Assembly: GCA_947683425.1 (NCBI GenBank)
Contig: CANTUQ010000055.1
Location: 23,306,001-23,370,000, forward strand
DNA from: Excoecaria cochinchinensis
Taxonomy: Eukaryota > Streptophyta > Magnoliopsida > Malpighiales > Euphorbiaceae
Reading direction: 5' to 3'
Length of the DNA stretch: 64,000 nucleotides
Below the pieces are notes generated by a model. The model saw only the letters and a program-made list of their open reading frames with translations. It ran no database searches and was not told where the DNA came from. Position numbers and translations under genes: made by a program. Positions 44,397 through 56,324 of the stretch are shown in pieces; the first letter of the stretch is position 1; every line of letters starts with the position of its first letter.

Positions 44397-45692
44397 ATGG
44401 AGTCGGATCCAAGTGAGTACATGGGCGACACTATGAGCAGTTATAATGTGGGTCCTAGAGAGAATCCAGCTAGAAGAGATGATCCGGTTAGACAGGATAG
44501 ACATGAGCAGGAACCTGCACCAGCAGTGGGTGCAAATAGAGGGGTTGGTTTTGATCCAGCATTAGTGCAAGGGTTACTGCAAGTGGTTGATAGGTTGACT
44601 GCTCCTAAGGCTCCAACTGAGTTGTTAAGAAAGAGAGGAGCAGAAGACTTTCATGGGACTGCCTTAGATGAATCAGATGTGGCTGAGTTTTGGCTGAAGA
44701 GGGTAGATAGGATTCTGCAAGAGATTAGATGTCCTGCTGATCAGAGAGCTTCATGTGCAGTATCGTTGCTTCAAGGACCAGCATATGATTGGTGGGATCT
44801 TGTGATGAGGAATCCTCAGCGACCAGCTGAACTGACATGGGAATATTTCAAGGAAGAGTTTGAGCAAAAGTATATAACGAAGGCGTACCAAGAGGCTAAG
44901 TGGAGAGAGTTCATCAGTTTGAAGCAACGGGGAATGACTGTGAGTGAGTATGACAAAGAATTCAACCGGTTGAGTAAGTATGTGCCCGAGCAGTTGTTGA
45001 CGGGTGAGTTCAGGTGTAGGCACTTTTTAGAGGGACTGCGTGAGGTGTACAGAGGTCCGTTGTCTGCAATGGTTGTTTTGCAACCGGTGGGGTATTATCA
45101 GCTTGTGGCTGCAGCAATGAAGTTGGAGGAATCTGAGGAGATCAAGCAGAGAATGGTTAGTAAGAGGAGAGCACCGGATGGGGGAGTTGCGAGTACTAAG
45201 AAGTCCAAGGGTGCTCCACCCGAGCAAAGATCTAGAGGGAGTGTTCAAGTGCCTTCACAGGTAGAGAGCGTAGCCCCACAAGGAAATAAAGGAAATCGAG
45301 CACCGGAGTGTGAACATTGTCATAAGTACCATTGGGGTACGTGTCGCAAGATTACCGGCGCCTGTTTTAAGTGCGGAAGTATGGAGCATCGGTTTGCCTT
45401 TTGCCCTAATCGACAAGAGAATCAGAATCAACAAGAGAGCAGAAGATCTAATGTCATCCAAAGCAATCGTGAGGGAAGTAGAGATCCAAGAGCACCATCA
45501 GAGACAGTGCAACGACCTGGTGCTACGGAAGATCACAATCAGTATAGAGGTTATGCTATGATTGCAAGAGATGCGACTGTTGCAGCGGGTCCTTCGGGTA
45601 AGTGTTTATATGTTAAGCTTTCTTTCGTTTCGGTTTTGGTATTTGAGATGTGTTCGGTACGCAAGGAAATTTCGAGGATGAAATTTTCTTAA
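44397..45692 (+). CDS. gag: Intact Gag, element D (431 aa)
   Basis: The only undamaged retrotransposon ORF in the window. The start at 44397 (MESDPSEYM) is preferred over the in-frame ATG at 44382 because element E gag begins at the same residue (MESDS, 61301). The capsid-like Retrotrans_gag domain (about residues 80-220) contains FHGTALDESDVAEFWL, AYDWWD, WEYFKEEFEQKYI and EYDKEFNRLSKYVPE. A basic stretch follows, then a zinc knuckle CFKCGSMEHRFAFC (C-X2-C-X4-H-X4-C) near residue 327. It would assemble particles and bind RNA. After AMIARDATVAAGPSG, where protease would normally follow, the frame runs about 25 more codons of noncoding-type sequence to TAA, suggesting a pol deletion. Confidence 0.9.
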   Translation: MESDPSEYMGDTMSSYNVGPRENPARRDDPVRQDRHEQEPAPAVGANRGVGFDPALVQGLLQVVDRLTAPKAPTELLRKRGAEDFHGTALDESDVAEFWLKRVDRILQEIRCPADQRASCAVSLLQGPAYDWWDLVMRNPQRPAELTWEYFKEEFEQKYITKAYQEAKWREFISLKQRGMTVSEYDKEFNRLSKYVPEQLLTGEFRCRHFLEGLREVYRGPLSAMVVLQPVGYYQLVAAAMKLEESEEIKQRMVSKRRAPDGGVASTKKSKGAPPEQRSRGSVQVPSQVESVAPQGNKGNRAPECEHCHKYHWGTCRKITGACFKCGSMEHRFAFCPNRQENQNQQESRRSNVIQSNREGSRDPRAPSETVQRPGATEDHNQYRGYAMIARDATVAAGPSGKCLYVKLSFVSVLVFEMCSVRKEISRMKFS

Positions 45693-45704
45693 GGAGGGGT
45701 GAGT
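45691..45704 (+). promoter_or_regulatory. Polypurine tract, element D
   Basis: AAGGAGGGGTGAG just before the 3' LTR, preceded by ATTTCGAGGATGAAATTTTC. Element E has a close copy of this context at 62527-62562. Confidence 0.8.
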
Positions 45705-48244
45705 TGTCACACCCCATAAGTGGCCTAATTGGATTTAACAATTCTAATTGGACATTTTAGGGCAATTGAGTAATTTACTAGTGAGTGAGGATTATATTGC
45801 AAGAATTAAATGTAACTAGATGGTAGATTTTATTCTGGTGAGTAAAGTGTAATTAGTAAGGACTTAATAGTAAAAGTGGATTAGTGGATCGTGATTCATG
45901 TGCATGTGTGCCAGGTGGAGAGTGAGTGTGTGCATGTGGGTGAGGGAAAAGAGAAGTCTGAGAAATTCTTAGCTTCCTGGAAAACAAGAGGCGTGGAGTT
46001 TTTCTCTCTCTCTCTCTCACATTTACCACTCTTAATCTCTTATTTCTTGGTTCCTTCTTTCAGTTTGCATGTATATGTTCATCTGCCTTGAGTTTGGGTT
46101 TTAAGGTTTGAAGTTCAGAAGGTGAGTTTGGTTCTTCATCTTCTCTGTTTAAGGAGTGTTCATTGTTGTTTCTTTGGATTGATATTGGGTTTATTTGTTG
46201 GTTCATGTAATCTGTTGAAGAGAAGAAGAAGGATAAAGGGAAAGAGAAAGTGGTGGATTGAGAATACAGTGGACGTTGTTTTTGAACTTCATTTCAGGTT
46301 TGGGAGTGTCTGTCTATCTCACTGTGGATCTTGTTTTCAGTTGTGATATAATGTATTTATGTGTGCTTGTACATCTAAATGCATGAGAAATGTACTGTGT
46401 TTACATGATTTAGGTGGAAAGGAATAACATGAGTTGGTAAATGAATTGATTAAGCATTAGTTTGAATGAGGAATTTTGGAACATTGACCTTCTGGTTTTG
46501 CCTCTGTTTTAACACTTAAAATACATAGTTATATTATAATTACAGGAAATGAATTCTTAAGTCTTGAGGGTATGTGTCTGAATGATTACTACATGAAAAA
46601 TGGTTTTGGGAAAGCTGGGGTTTTGAATTTAGGAAGTACTCTGTTTTCTCTAACTTCTGGTTTTTCACGTTTTTCTGGAATTTTGGAGTTTTGAGAGGGA
46701 GAAACAGAAGTGAGGGAAGAGATCACGTGACGTGAGGGAGCATCACGCCGTGACCTCTTCTCTTAAGAAGGTCACGAGACGTGATGCTTCATCACGCCGT
46801 GACCTGCTTCATCTTCCTGCGTGTCACGAGACAGATCTCGTGACCTCTCTTCCTCCCCTCTCAGGCGTCACGAGACGTGACTGTTGGTCACGCCGTGACT
46901 ACCTGCTGTCCTTGTTTGGCGCTCGCGTGAAGCCTGCGTCACGAGACATTGCCTGGCGCTCGCGTGAAGCCTGCGTCACGAGGCGTGACTGGAGGTCACG
47001 ACGTGACCGGCCTTCCCCTGCTGCCCTGTTTTTCCTAAAAGCATAGTTTTAACTTCTGTTTAAAGGGGGTTTTTGCATTACATGACAAATGTTTGGGTTT
47101 AAAATCTTAATTGTATTTAATAATTGTTTATTATTGAGTTGTATACTTGATTAATAATTAATGTACATGATTTACACATTTTATAATTTATTTAACATGG
47201 ACTTTTCAATATGAACTATTTGTTCTTATTACTTTCAGTATTGATATTTATATGTTTAAATGTTCTGAATTTGATCTAGATACATGTGTACATGAATTAT
47301 AAGTTCTTATTACTTCCATAACTAATATTTGGATATATGTATATGTTTATGATTTTGAACAATGAACATGAATATATGAATTATTGAGTTGTGTCATTTA
47401 AGCCTGAATAAGTCATAGTAGTGGATAAGTAAGCGCTTACTTAGGTCTGAGTGTGTGTGCAGCTGCTATATGATAAAATGATATATGCGGGTCCGTTTGG
47501 ATCTTTGTTCGGCCACATTTGGTCTATATGGAATTAAAGCGAGACCTCGGTCTCTATATGAAAAATTACATGATTGAGACTCATGTCTCTATATGCTTGG
47601 GATACTGTGTTCTATCAGTATCCATTAGACCGTATCCACTTCTAATGAGTTTATTCCGACTAATCAGGCTATATGTGTATATGTATTGAATATGATGAGA
47701 CGTTATTTGACATGATTAAATGTATATGATGCACATGAATTCTTGTATAATTGGTGGTATGTACTTGTATATTTGTATACGTATATTGATTTTAGTATTG
47801 TGTATATATGTTATATATATATTGTTATTTTGTTTTGTTCCTCCCCACTAAGCGTTATCGCTTAGCACGGGCTCTTTTCCCGTGCAGGTGGCGAGTTCAG
47901 TTTAGGAGTCAAATATCTGCAGGTCGGCCACTAGAAGTCTTTTTGGATGAAGCTATTATTTTTGAGTCTTCCGCTGTAATTTTTGTATATGGCTTGTAAT
48001 TAGCAAAATGAATCTTTTGTAAAGGAACAAGTATTCTTTTTGTATATGTAATTGCATACGAGCCCTTTTTGTAAATCGATAGTGATATGTATATGTATAT
48101 GTTAAAGGTTTTTCTATAAACGATTTAAAAGTTTCTTTACATATTATCTTTTGTTTTATTTTATTAGCATGTATTTGGATTTGTTTATATGTTTGTTCGC
48201 GTGGCACTCCGGTATCCTTCCAACGGGAATGGCGGGGTGTTACA
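45705..48244 (+). repeat. Element D 3' LTR
   Basis: 2540 bp, nearly identical to the 5' LTR; includes the palindrome array (46720-47005) and the double hairpin (47848-47884). Confidence 0.93.
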
Positions 48245-51200
48245 CACATCCCATCCATATTTGATATTGATTCTACTGATACTACCCCATTTAATCTTGG
48301 AACCTTGAAAAATCTGAAAGAAATCTTGATAGCATCAAACATAACTCCTGAGGAAAGAGAAAAATTTGAGAGAATAATTAAAAAATATGAAAAAGTCTTT
48401 CCCTGGACCTATGAGGACATGCCAGGAATCGATCAGAACATCGCGGAGCACGCCATTCCAACTTATCCACACCACAAGCCTGTGAAACAGAAGCTGAGAA
48501 GGCTTAGGCCGGAATGGGCAGATAAGGTAAAAGAAGAGATTCGACAACAAATCGAAGCTAAGTTCCTGGTAGAAGTACAGTACCCCACATGGTTAGCCAA
48601 TGTAGTCCCTGTGGCCAAAAAGAACGGAAAGGTGAGGGTATGTGTGGATTATCGAGATCTGAACAAGGCTTGTCCGAAGGATGATTTCCCGCTACCCCAT
48701 ATTAATGTATTGATAGACAGCGCCGCCAATTGCGCAATGTATAGCTTTGGGGATGGTTATGCGGGCTACAACCAGATCCTCAATAAGATAATTGATCAGA
48801 TCAAAATGGCTTTTATCACAGAATGGGGGACATATGCTTATAGAGTGATGCCTTTTGGTTTGAAGAACGCAGGGGCTACCTACCAGAGGATGGCGACAAA
48901 GATCTTGAGTGACTTGATCCATAAAGAGGCAGAAGTATACGTAGATGACATGATGGTCAAGTCAGCCACCAGGGAGGGCCACTTTGAAGCATTAGAGAAG
49001 TTTTTCGCCAGAATAGATAAGTACAACCTGCGGCTAAATCCCAAAAAGTGTATCTTCGGAGTAACTTCAGGAAAGTTGCTAGGTCATGTGGTCAGCCAAA
49101 GAGGGATCGAAATTGACCCGGATAAGGTGAAAGCAATTAGGGAAATGCCAGTGCCACAAAAGGAAAAGGATGTGAGAAGTTTCTTGGGCAAGTTATAATA
49201 TGTCAGCCGATTCATTGCAAAGCTCACCTCGATGTGTGAGCCAATTTTTAAGTTGCTTAGAAAGAATCAGCCTGTGGTATGGAACGAGGACTGCCAGAAG
49301 GCCTTCGACAGCATCAGAGAGTATTTGCTGAACCCACCAGTATTGAGGCTGCCACAACCAGTCAAGCCACTCATTTTGTATTTGGCAATGGAAGATGGCT
49401 CTGTAGGTGCCATGATGGCTCAGGAAGATGAATTCGGAGTGGAATTCGCAGTCTATTATCTCAGTAAGAAATTCCTCGCTTACGAGGTAAAATATGCAGA
49501 AGTAGAAAAGATCTGCCTCGCCGTGATTTGGGTATCCAAGAAGTTGAGACACTATTTCCATTCATACAAAGTACAGGCAGTGGCAAAGCAGAACCCTATG
49601 AGGTATTTGCAAGAAGCGCCATCTTTGCTTGGGAAAATGGGAAGGTGGTTGCTGTTGCTACAGGAGTTCGATATCGAGTATGTCACTCGAAAGACTATCA
49701 AAGGGCGGGTAGTAGCCAAGTTTCTAGCCGATCATCCCATCCAGGACGATTCACTTGAGTTCAATTTTTTGGAAGAAAGCATAGCGGCAATCTCTGTTCA
49801 AGGTTGGCAACTGTACTTTGACGGGGCTGTTAACAGTAAGGGGGCCGGAGTCGGAATCATCCTGACAACCCCGGATGACGAAAAACTCCCTTTGGCAAAA
49901 AAGTTGAGATACAGGGCCATTAACAATCAAGCTGAGTATGAGGCATGCACTTTCGGACTGGAAGCTTTAATTGCCCTGGGGGTAAAGGATGTGGAGGTGT
50001 ATGGAGATTCATCCTTAGTAATCAACCAGATTCGGGGAGAGTGGGCTATTAAGGAAGAGCGTTTAGTGATGTACGTCGAATATATGAGGGAGCTATGTAG
50101 TCGGTTTGAGACTTGCACGTTCCATTTCATGCCAAGGGATGAAAACCGGTTGGCAGATGCGCTGGCAACCCTAGTGTCAATGTTGGACAATCCGGAAGGA
50201 GTAGCCATGAAACCAGTTCTAATCTCGAGTTCTGAGAGGCCTAGCTTTAAGCTCAAACCGATAATGGAAATAGAGATAGCGGACGGAAAGCCGTGGTATT
50301 TTGATATCATGAATTATTTGGAAAGTACGAAAGTTTCGGAAGAAGCTACTGAAAAAGACCAAAGAATGATCCGCAAACTGTCCACTCAATTCATATGCAT
50401 AAATGGAGCATTGTACAAGAGGCAAGCTGACGGTATTCAGCTTAGATGCCTGGATGAAAGGGAGGCCCGAAAGGTGATGGAAGAAACTCATGCAGGTGTA
50501 TGTGGAGCTCATATGAATGGTTTGACACTAGCCAAGAAAATCATGAGACAAGGATTCTATTGGCTCACTATGGATAATGATTGTTCAAAGTATGTGAAGC
50601 AGTGCCAGCTATGCCAGCAGTATGCGGATTTGCGACACCTGCCTGTGTCAAAACTACATAGCTTAACATCGCCTTGGCCGTTTGCAGCCTGGGGAATAGA
50701 TATTATTGGGGAGATCCGTCCTACAGCATCTAATGGGCACAGATATATCATAGTCGCCATCGACTACTTCACCAAAAGGGTAGAGGCGGAGTCCTTTAAG
50801 AAGATTGATGCACGGGATATGGCAAAATTCATTGAGAGGAATTTGATTTGCTGATATGGCCTCCCACATCATGTAGTGTCTGATAAAGGGGTCCAATTTA
50901 TGGGAGAAATGAGGAAGCTGCTTGAGAAGTATGGGATTGAGCACCATAAGTCCTCTCCATACCGACCACAGGCTAACGGGGCAGTAGAGGCCACTAATAA
51001 GAACGTCAAGAAGATTCTAGCCAAAATGGTCCAGACCTACAAAGATTGGGCAGAAAAGCTACCTTTCGTGCTGTGGGGTTACTGGACAATGGTTAGAACA
51101 TATATGGGTGCTACGCCGTTTTCTCTGGTGTATGGGACGGAAGCAGTGCTGCCAGTGGAGGTAGAGCTTAAATCACTTAGGGTGGTCATGGAAGCCCAGA

Positions 51201-51538
51201 TTCTTGAGGCTGAATGGGCGCAGCGAAGGTTGCAACATCTGAACCTGCTGGACGAGAACAGATTGAAAGCCTACTACCACAACCAGGTCTACCAGAAGAG
51301 ACTCGCTCGGTCCTTTGGGAAGAAGGTTAAGAAGCATCCATTGAAGGAGGGTGACTTGGTATTCAAACAGATGAGACATGGGGCACCGGATATCCGAGGG
51401 AAGTTCAGACCAACTTGGGAAGGGCCATTCATCCTCAAGAAGCTGTTATCTAAATGAGCTGCAATTCTATCGGATAGCGAGGGCAACGAATTTAAGGAAC
51501 CAATCAATATAGACAGACTCAAAAGGTTCCACGGCTAA
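48245..51538 (+). pseudogene. pol: pol, element A: RT, two RNase H domains, integrase
   Basis: The frame resumes after D at HPSIFDIDS and stays in one register to the stop at 51536. Only three nonsense changes appear: TAA near 49196 (Gln in B), TGA near 50852 (Arg) and TGA near 51455 (Gly). RT has VDYRDLNKACPKD and YVDD (48938-48949). The gypsy RNase H again lacks the first Asp (LYLAMEDG). The second RNase H (about 49800-50180) keeps LYFDGA, NNQAEYEA, GDSS and ADALA. Integrase has the His-Cys finger (ETHAGVCGAHMNG to CQLC, 50485-50620), GIDIIGE, SDKGVQF (Asn to Lys beside the second Asp) and AVEATNK. A better-preserved copy than B, yet older. Confidence 0.92.
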
Positions 51539-51929
51539 AGACTAAAAATAAAAAGAAGAGAATAAAATGCCCTGCGGGTCGAAAACCGAAAAAAGGTAGC
51601 TTTGCTAAAATTGGGCGCCTCGACAGGGTGAAAACCGGAAAAGGCATCCTATGCAAAAGTTAGAGGCATGAGAGAAAATGTCCGATCGAGAAAACCCGAG
51701 AGGACCGATTGGTAACAGGAGTTGATGTTATCAAGATTTGGTTTCATGAATTAATAGGGCATACACAGTCGAGTTAATGTCAAAACTTGATCATGTATGC
51801 TGAAATTCTGTGGAAATGTACACAATTTTGTGAGATGAAACAAGAATTATTCTTTTCATTTCCATCATTTTCTAGTTATGTTTTGAAAAGGAACATAGTG
51901 CCCAAAGGGGTGTACATGTGTAAGATAAG
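51539..51929 (+). other. Post-pol conserved noncoding block, element A
   Basis: Bases 51539-51725 match the blocks in B and C (CCTGCGGGTCGAAAAC, TAAAATTGGGCGCCTCG, GGTGAAAACCGG). The rest is AT-rich. Confidence 0.55.
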
Positions 51930-52953
51930 CTAGGTCCTACCGCTACTCTCGCCGGCCAAATATTTAAGTCCTCGCATCCTGTTGTCAGATGCCGGGCTGA
52001 GGACCCATCTCTTATATTCGATGGTGGAGGCCACAGAATAAGCTCCGAATCGGGGTATGACGGTCTTAACTGGAAGTTGGCTCCATAGCTCATGATAGCG
52101 AGAAGCAAAAGCAGCAGAAAAAGCTCCTCCTCGAAAGGATAACGGGACCCTCACCACGTCTTGGGCCATCCCAAGCTGATGAGCACATCAAGCCGCAATG
52201 CAGAAGGTGGCCTGACGAAGCCCGCATAGAGGAACACACCCTGATGATCCGAAAGGACGCATTTCCCGCTAAGAAAAGCTAGTGCGAATATCCACAAGGG
52301 ACGCACTACCTTTTAAAATAATGATGTACCTGGAGTAATAAGGGGCTTCCGGTGAATGAGGTGGTGGATCCAGAGTGTACAGCGTCCAGGCCCAGAATGG
52401 TTTCAGCTAGAATAAGGGGAAAGGGGGATAATCCGCGGTGAAAATCATCTAGAACCCCAAACAGGCAGAGGTCGCCAACCAAGTCCCCTGGAGCTATGGT
52501 CAAGAGACTAATCATACAGAATAAGAACACAATGCTTACCCGATATGTAGGGACATCAGAAAATCTATCTAAAGCCTCGATCAATGGCTCCAACGGAAAA
52601 GTGGGACCCTATGAGACCAACCGAGCGGCCTCGGAAGGAGCTATGCCCAGAGATAGGGCGATATCCCGAATTTGAGTCAGACCATGGCGAGGGACGCAGG
52701 GCAGAGCATGGGGAGGATACCATGCTCCAGTGATAGCAGCGAACTCCTCAAGCAGGGGGCACAACTCTTGATAAGTAAACTTGAAAACATGGAAGCAGGG
52801 ATTCCAAAAATGGGTTGCAGATAGGAGTAAGTTGCGGTCTATTTTGGCTCTCCGTAAGTGTTTTAGCCCAGACAGAGTAGTAAGGACGTTATTTTCCCAG
52901 GTGCGAGCGTCATCCAAAATGCGATACATCTTATGGAAAGGAGGGGAAGTCAT
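51930..52953 (-). pseudogene. Antisense gene, element A: DUF7745-like, intron and exon 2 partly deleted
   Basis: Exon 1 runs 52953 to 52330 (MTSPPFHKMYRILDD, FHVFKFTYQELCPLLEE, LSLGIAPSE, ILAETILGLD, SPLLLQ), with one TAG near 52600 where B has Gln. The donor CAG/GTACAT is at 52330/52329. The intron keeps only its first ~75 bases including the hairpin. It is then joined near 52250 to the middle of exon 2 (CVPLCGLR-like, then LGMAQDVV, FASRYHELW), ending 51930. The acceptor, pyrimidine tract and about 200 bases of exon 2 are gone, so the gene is dead. Residues conserved with B outside the deletion support real coding ancestry. Confidence 0.7.
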
Positions 52954-53440
52954 CCTTTAAAAGTCAAAGATGGAAGATAGAAAAGGGTCAAAATAAGAAA
53001 AAGGCACGAATCCCAAGGAAAATTGGTCAAATTTATAGGAACACTCAACAGACGGCCTGCCCGTGCCTCAGTAGCGATGGCCTACCCGTCGAAAGTCATC
53101 CACCTGGCAGATGCATGCATCAGCATTGCATTTATCACGTGCATTAATTATGCATTAAATGAGGGAATTTTGAACAATAGACTGGCAGCCCGTCTGTCGC
53201 TCCTGGAGTCGCCCAGCCCATCGGGTACAAAAAGCTAAATAAGCAGGCAGAGACCGACGGACAGGCAATTTTTGGCCTTTGTCTTTTTGCTTTCCTCCTT
53301 CAAAATCGTCCCTCGTTACGGTTTTTCTCACTTTTCTTCATCTTTCCACATTTTTGTCTTGCATTTTCTTGTTCTTTACGCTACCGGGCACCCAGTGAAG
53401 TATATTTTCTCTGTTTTCATCATTTTTCTATCGATTACAG
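52954..53440. promoter_or_regulatory. Putative bidirectional internal promoter, element A
   Basis: Minus strand: GGCCGTCTGTTG (about 53056 down to 53045), then TATAAATT (53037 down to 53030), about 80 bases before the antisense ATG. Plus strand: CCCGTCTGTCGC near 53189 and CCCATCGGGTAC (53218) followed by TAAATAAG (53236). The latter are weaker than in B. It ends at a CAG/GTTAGT donor at 53440/53441. Same layout as 11841-12346 in B. Confidence 0.5.
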
Positions 53441-54176
53441 GTTAGTAGTTAATTTTTTTTATTATTTATTTTCTTCTTCTTATCTTAATTTCAAGTAAAA
53501 TAAATTTAATTTTTCATTTTTTTTTTGCTAAGGAGTGTTAGGATGGATATTGTGCCTTAATAATTAGCCTTAGGTACTGCTTAAATAATTAATTTTGGTA
53601 TATATTTTTCCTCAATTACATTGCTAGACAACTTTACATGAAAATTTTGTTGCCTTGAATTCTAATAAAGCATGTTTTCTTAGAAATGAGAAATGCTTAC
53701 GCATATATTAGTTGTGAAGCCAATAAATATTGTGCTGCTGTTGGGGCCTGAGGCCTGTGGTTTTCTTGTTTTTCATGCAGGGAGTGGGGCACACCCTTGT
53801 CGGGGTGCTGCCCAAATTTTTATTTTTATCTATATGATTGATTATTGGGGCCTGAGGCATGTCATTATTTTATCTTTCCTAATGCAGGGGGTGGGCACAT
53901 CCCTGCCGAGATGCTGCCCAATTTTTTTTTTATTTGAATTATTCCATTATTATGTTATTATTGTCTATTTTTATTTTTATTTTTAATTTTATTTTTTTAT
54001 TTTTATTTTTATTTTTTATGTTTTTTTTTATTTTATTTTTTATTTTTTATTTTTCCCTTATTTCTTTTTTGGGTTAGACCCTCCTTGTCTAGAGGATACC
54101 CGATTTGCCTTATACCATAAATCGAGTTTATTTATGGCCGTTATGTTAATTTAATTGCATAACTTATTTCTTACAG
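53441..54176 (+). other. Putative 5'UTR intron of ORF1, element A
   Basis: GTTAGT at the left end, TTCTTACAG at the right end, one base before the ORF1 ATG. It contains two hairpin/T-run repeats (about 53738-53830 and 53845-53935) and a T/A microsatellite-like tract (53930-54060). Confidence 0.55.
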
Positions 54177-54177
54177 G

Positions 54178-56324
54178 ATGCCTCCACGACGACATGTCCC
54201 ACAGGGCCAGCCTGAGCCGCAGGCTCCGGGTTGGATGGACGCCGAGGTTGCGCAGAGATACAGAGCACTAGTTCAGGTGGAGTTCCGAGCCAGTTGCTTC
54301 ATTTCTAGGCCATTTCTAGAGGCCTTAGGGATGGCCGAGGAGATCGACATACTTATGGAGGGCACAGGCTAGACGGAGTTCTTGACACCGGCCTTCCAGA
54401 CACATCCAGAGGCAGTGCGGTAGGTCCTGGCCATATTGCACTACGGAGGGTACCAGAGATCCGACACCGAGCCTGGAGTGATACAGTTCTGGTTTGATGG
54501 TCAGGAGTTTAGCATCACGCGTCGGCATTTTGCAGAGGCCATGGGACTCCCACGAGGCGATGGAGTGATGGTGCCCTAGCGAGCAATGAGACGCGCCCAT
54601 TGGGCGGCCATAGCCCTACCCGGAGTGCTGTATGACCATGATACAACAAAGAGTACCGTGTTGGTTTCATAGGCGCTCTGGTACTTGCACAGAGTGCTCT
54701 CCAGCTCGTACCTCGGACGGGCTGGTAACCCAGGGTCGCTTAATGCGGCAGAGATCTGGAGCCTCTGGGCCATGGTGGCAGGCCAAAGTCTCAATATTAG
54801 CCATGAGATTTTGGCTAACATGGTCAGGGTTTCCAGGTGGATAGCCCCAGTGGTTATTATCAGCGGAGTTATTACCAAATTACTCCTGGGATTGGGAGTC
54901 GCCCCGGACAGACTTGGGGGTGCCTTGGATGAGGGGATATACGTAGATGCACCAGCTGCTGTACAGATGGGGATGGTGTTGCAGCTAGCAGGGCAGCCTA
55001 AGGCATTCAGACTCCTTACCATACACGAGACTCGGCGAGCCTTTGCACTTCCTCCACTAGCACCAGCGCAGGAGCAACCAGAGCAGGCACCAGCACAGGA
55101 GTAGGCATCGCCACAGCCACAGGAGCAGCAACCCCTACACCCAGAGTATCCAAGGGAGCAGCCTCCCCAGCACCAGGGCTATCGGGAGGAGCAGCCACAG
55201 CTACAGCCAGAGTAGGAGCAACCCAGGATGCCATCGGACTTTGAGGTGGAGTTCACACTGGATGACCTGTTTGGCACTCCTACAACACCGAGGGTGCCGA
55301 CCCCCACTCCTCCTCCAGCTACGAGAGTGCAGCAAACCACACTCAGGCCATCAGAGAGGTTCCACCCCTACTCCAGAGGCGACTCGGGGGCATCTACCTC
55401 CACAACTCCGCCACCAGAGCAGACTCCGGAGCCAGTTCAGCCTCAGCCATCACAGCCAGACATCTCCCAGCTCATGGTCTCCATGTTTATAGAATTGAGC
55501 ACAGGCAGGACGAGAGGGATAGGGTCCTCCATAAGAATTTTAGGGAGAGGGATAGACTCACTCAGGAGAGGCTGGACCAGCAACAGGCCATTATTCAGGA
55601 GCAGGCAATTATCATTGAGCGCACGCGCCAGGAGCAGGCCGGGCTTATTGAGCATATAGTCGGAGAGCAGGCCAGGATTTTGGAGCTTATGAGTCAGGAG
55701 CAGGCTAGGCTCATAGATCACATCACGCAGGAGCAGGAGGGCCCCAGAGAGCAGCTTAGGCAGGAGTTGAGGACGTCCTAGGACCAGATAGTTCAGAGGA
55801 TCAGCGTGACTCTTCAGATGATAGATGAGTCACTTGACTCGCTCAGGTCCAGAGTCTAGGGATTGGAGGGGATCATTCCTCCCCTAGCTCAGTCCATGCG
55901 GGAGTTCAGGGGGCAGACAGAGCAGAGACTAGAGAGTATGAGGACCGATTTGGTTTAGCAGACTCGGCAGTTGAGCAGGGCCTTCAAGGAGCTAGGGAGG
56001 ATAATAACAGACACCTTGGGCTTCATGACAGTATGTGCGCAGCCTTTCCTAGACGGGTATGCTCAGGTACAGTTTCAGTCGCAGAGTTCTGAGAGACCAC
56101 AGCCTCGATACGTGCCAGTGGCAGTTCCTCCTAGGTTCCAGCCCATGGTTAGAGTATGGGACTCTCAGCAGCCCGACCCAGCAGGTCCTTCTAGCCAGCC
56201 TTCTACTTCTAGAGCCGGACCTTCTGCATCTCAGCCTCCACCTCAGCCTCAGCCTCAGCCGATCCATGTATCTGATGATGATGATGACCCCGAGAAGGAG
56301 CTCACGGATTATCCGCCATTGTAG
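54178..56324 (+). pseudogene. ORF1, element A: extra sense ORF, coiled-coil protein
   Basis: ATGCCTCCACGAC to TAG at 56322. The N-terminal domain has VEFRASCFISRPFLEALGM, FWFDGQEFSITRRHF, SSYLGRAGNPGSLNAAEIW and SHEILANMVRVSR. The part at 54685-55104 is fully open. Pro/Gln-rich spacers, a coiled coil of QEQ/RQEQA heptads (about 55500-55990) and a PQ-rich end with acidic DDDDDPEKE follow. Interruptions are mainly TAGs where B has CAG (54422, 54577, 54668, 55780 and others), plus frameshifts in the coiled coil. Relationship to Athila ORF1-type proteins is tentative. The shared architecture with B and the matching start and stop show this is a true gene of the family. Confidence 0.68.

Larger units (their letters stand above)
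41723..48244 (+). mobile_element. Element D: young gag-only LTR retrotransposon
   Basis: Two LTRs of 2541 and 2540 bp (41723-44263, 45705-48244) run TGTCACACCCC to GGGGTGTTACA, with about 20 differences by eye (under 1%). Perfect 5-bp duplication CACAT at 41718-41722 and 48245-48249. The internal region is only 1441 bp: primer site, one intact gag, polypurine tract. With no protease, RT or integrase, it must rely on enzymes from a full-length relative. The layout matches the TR-GAG class of plant elements. Confidence 0.93.

Noticed and set aside
41723..48244. Two almost identical 2.5-kb blocks as a possible segmental or gene duplication
   Set aside because: TG…CA ends, primer site, polypurine tract and CACAT duplication show they are LTRs of one element.
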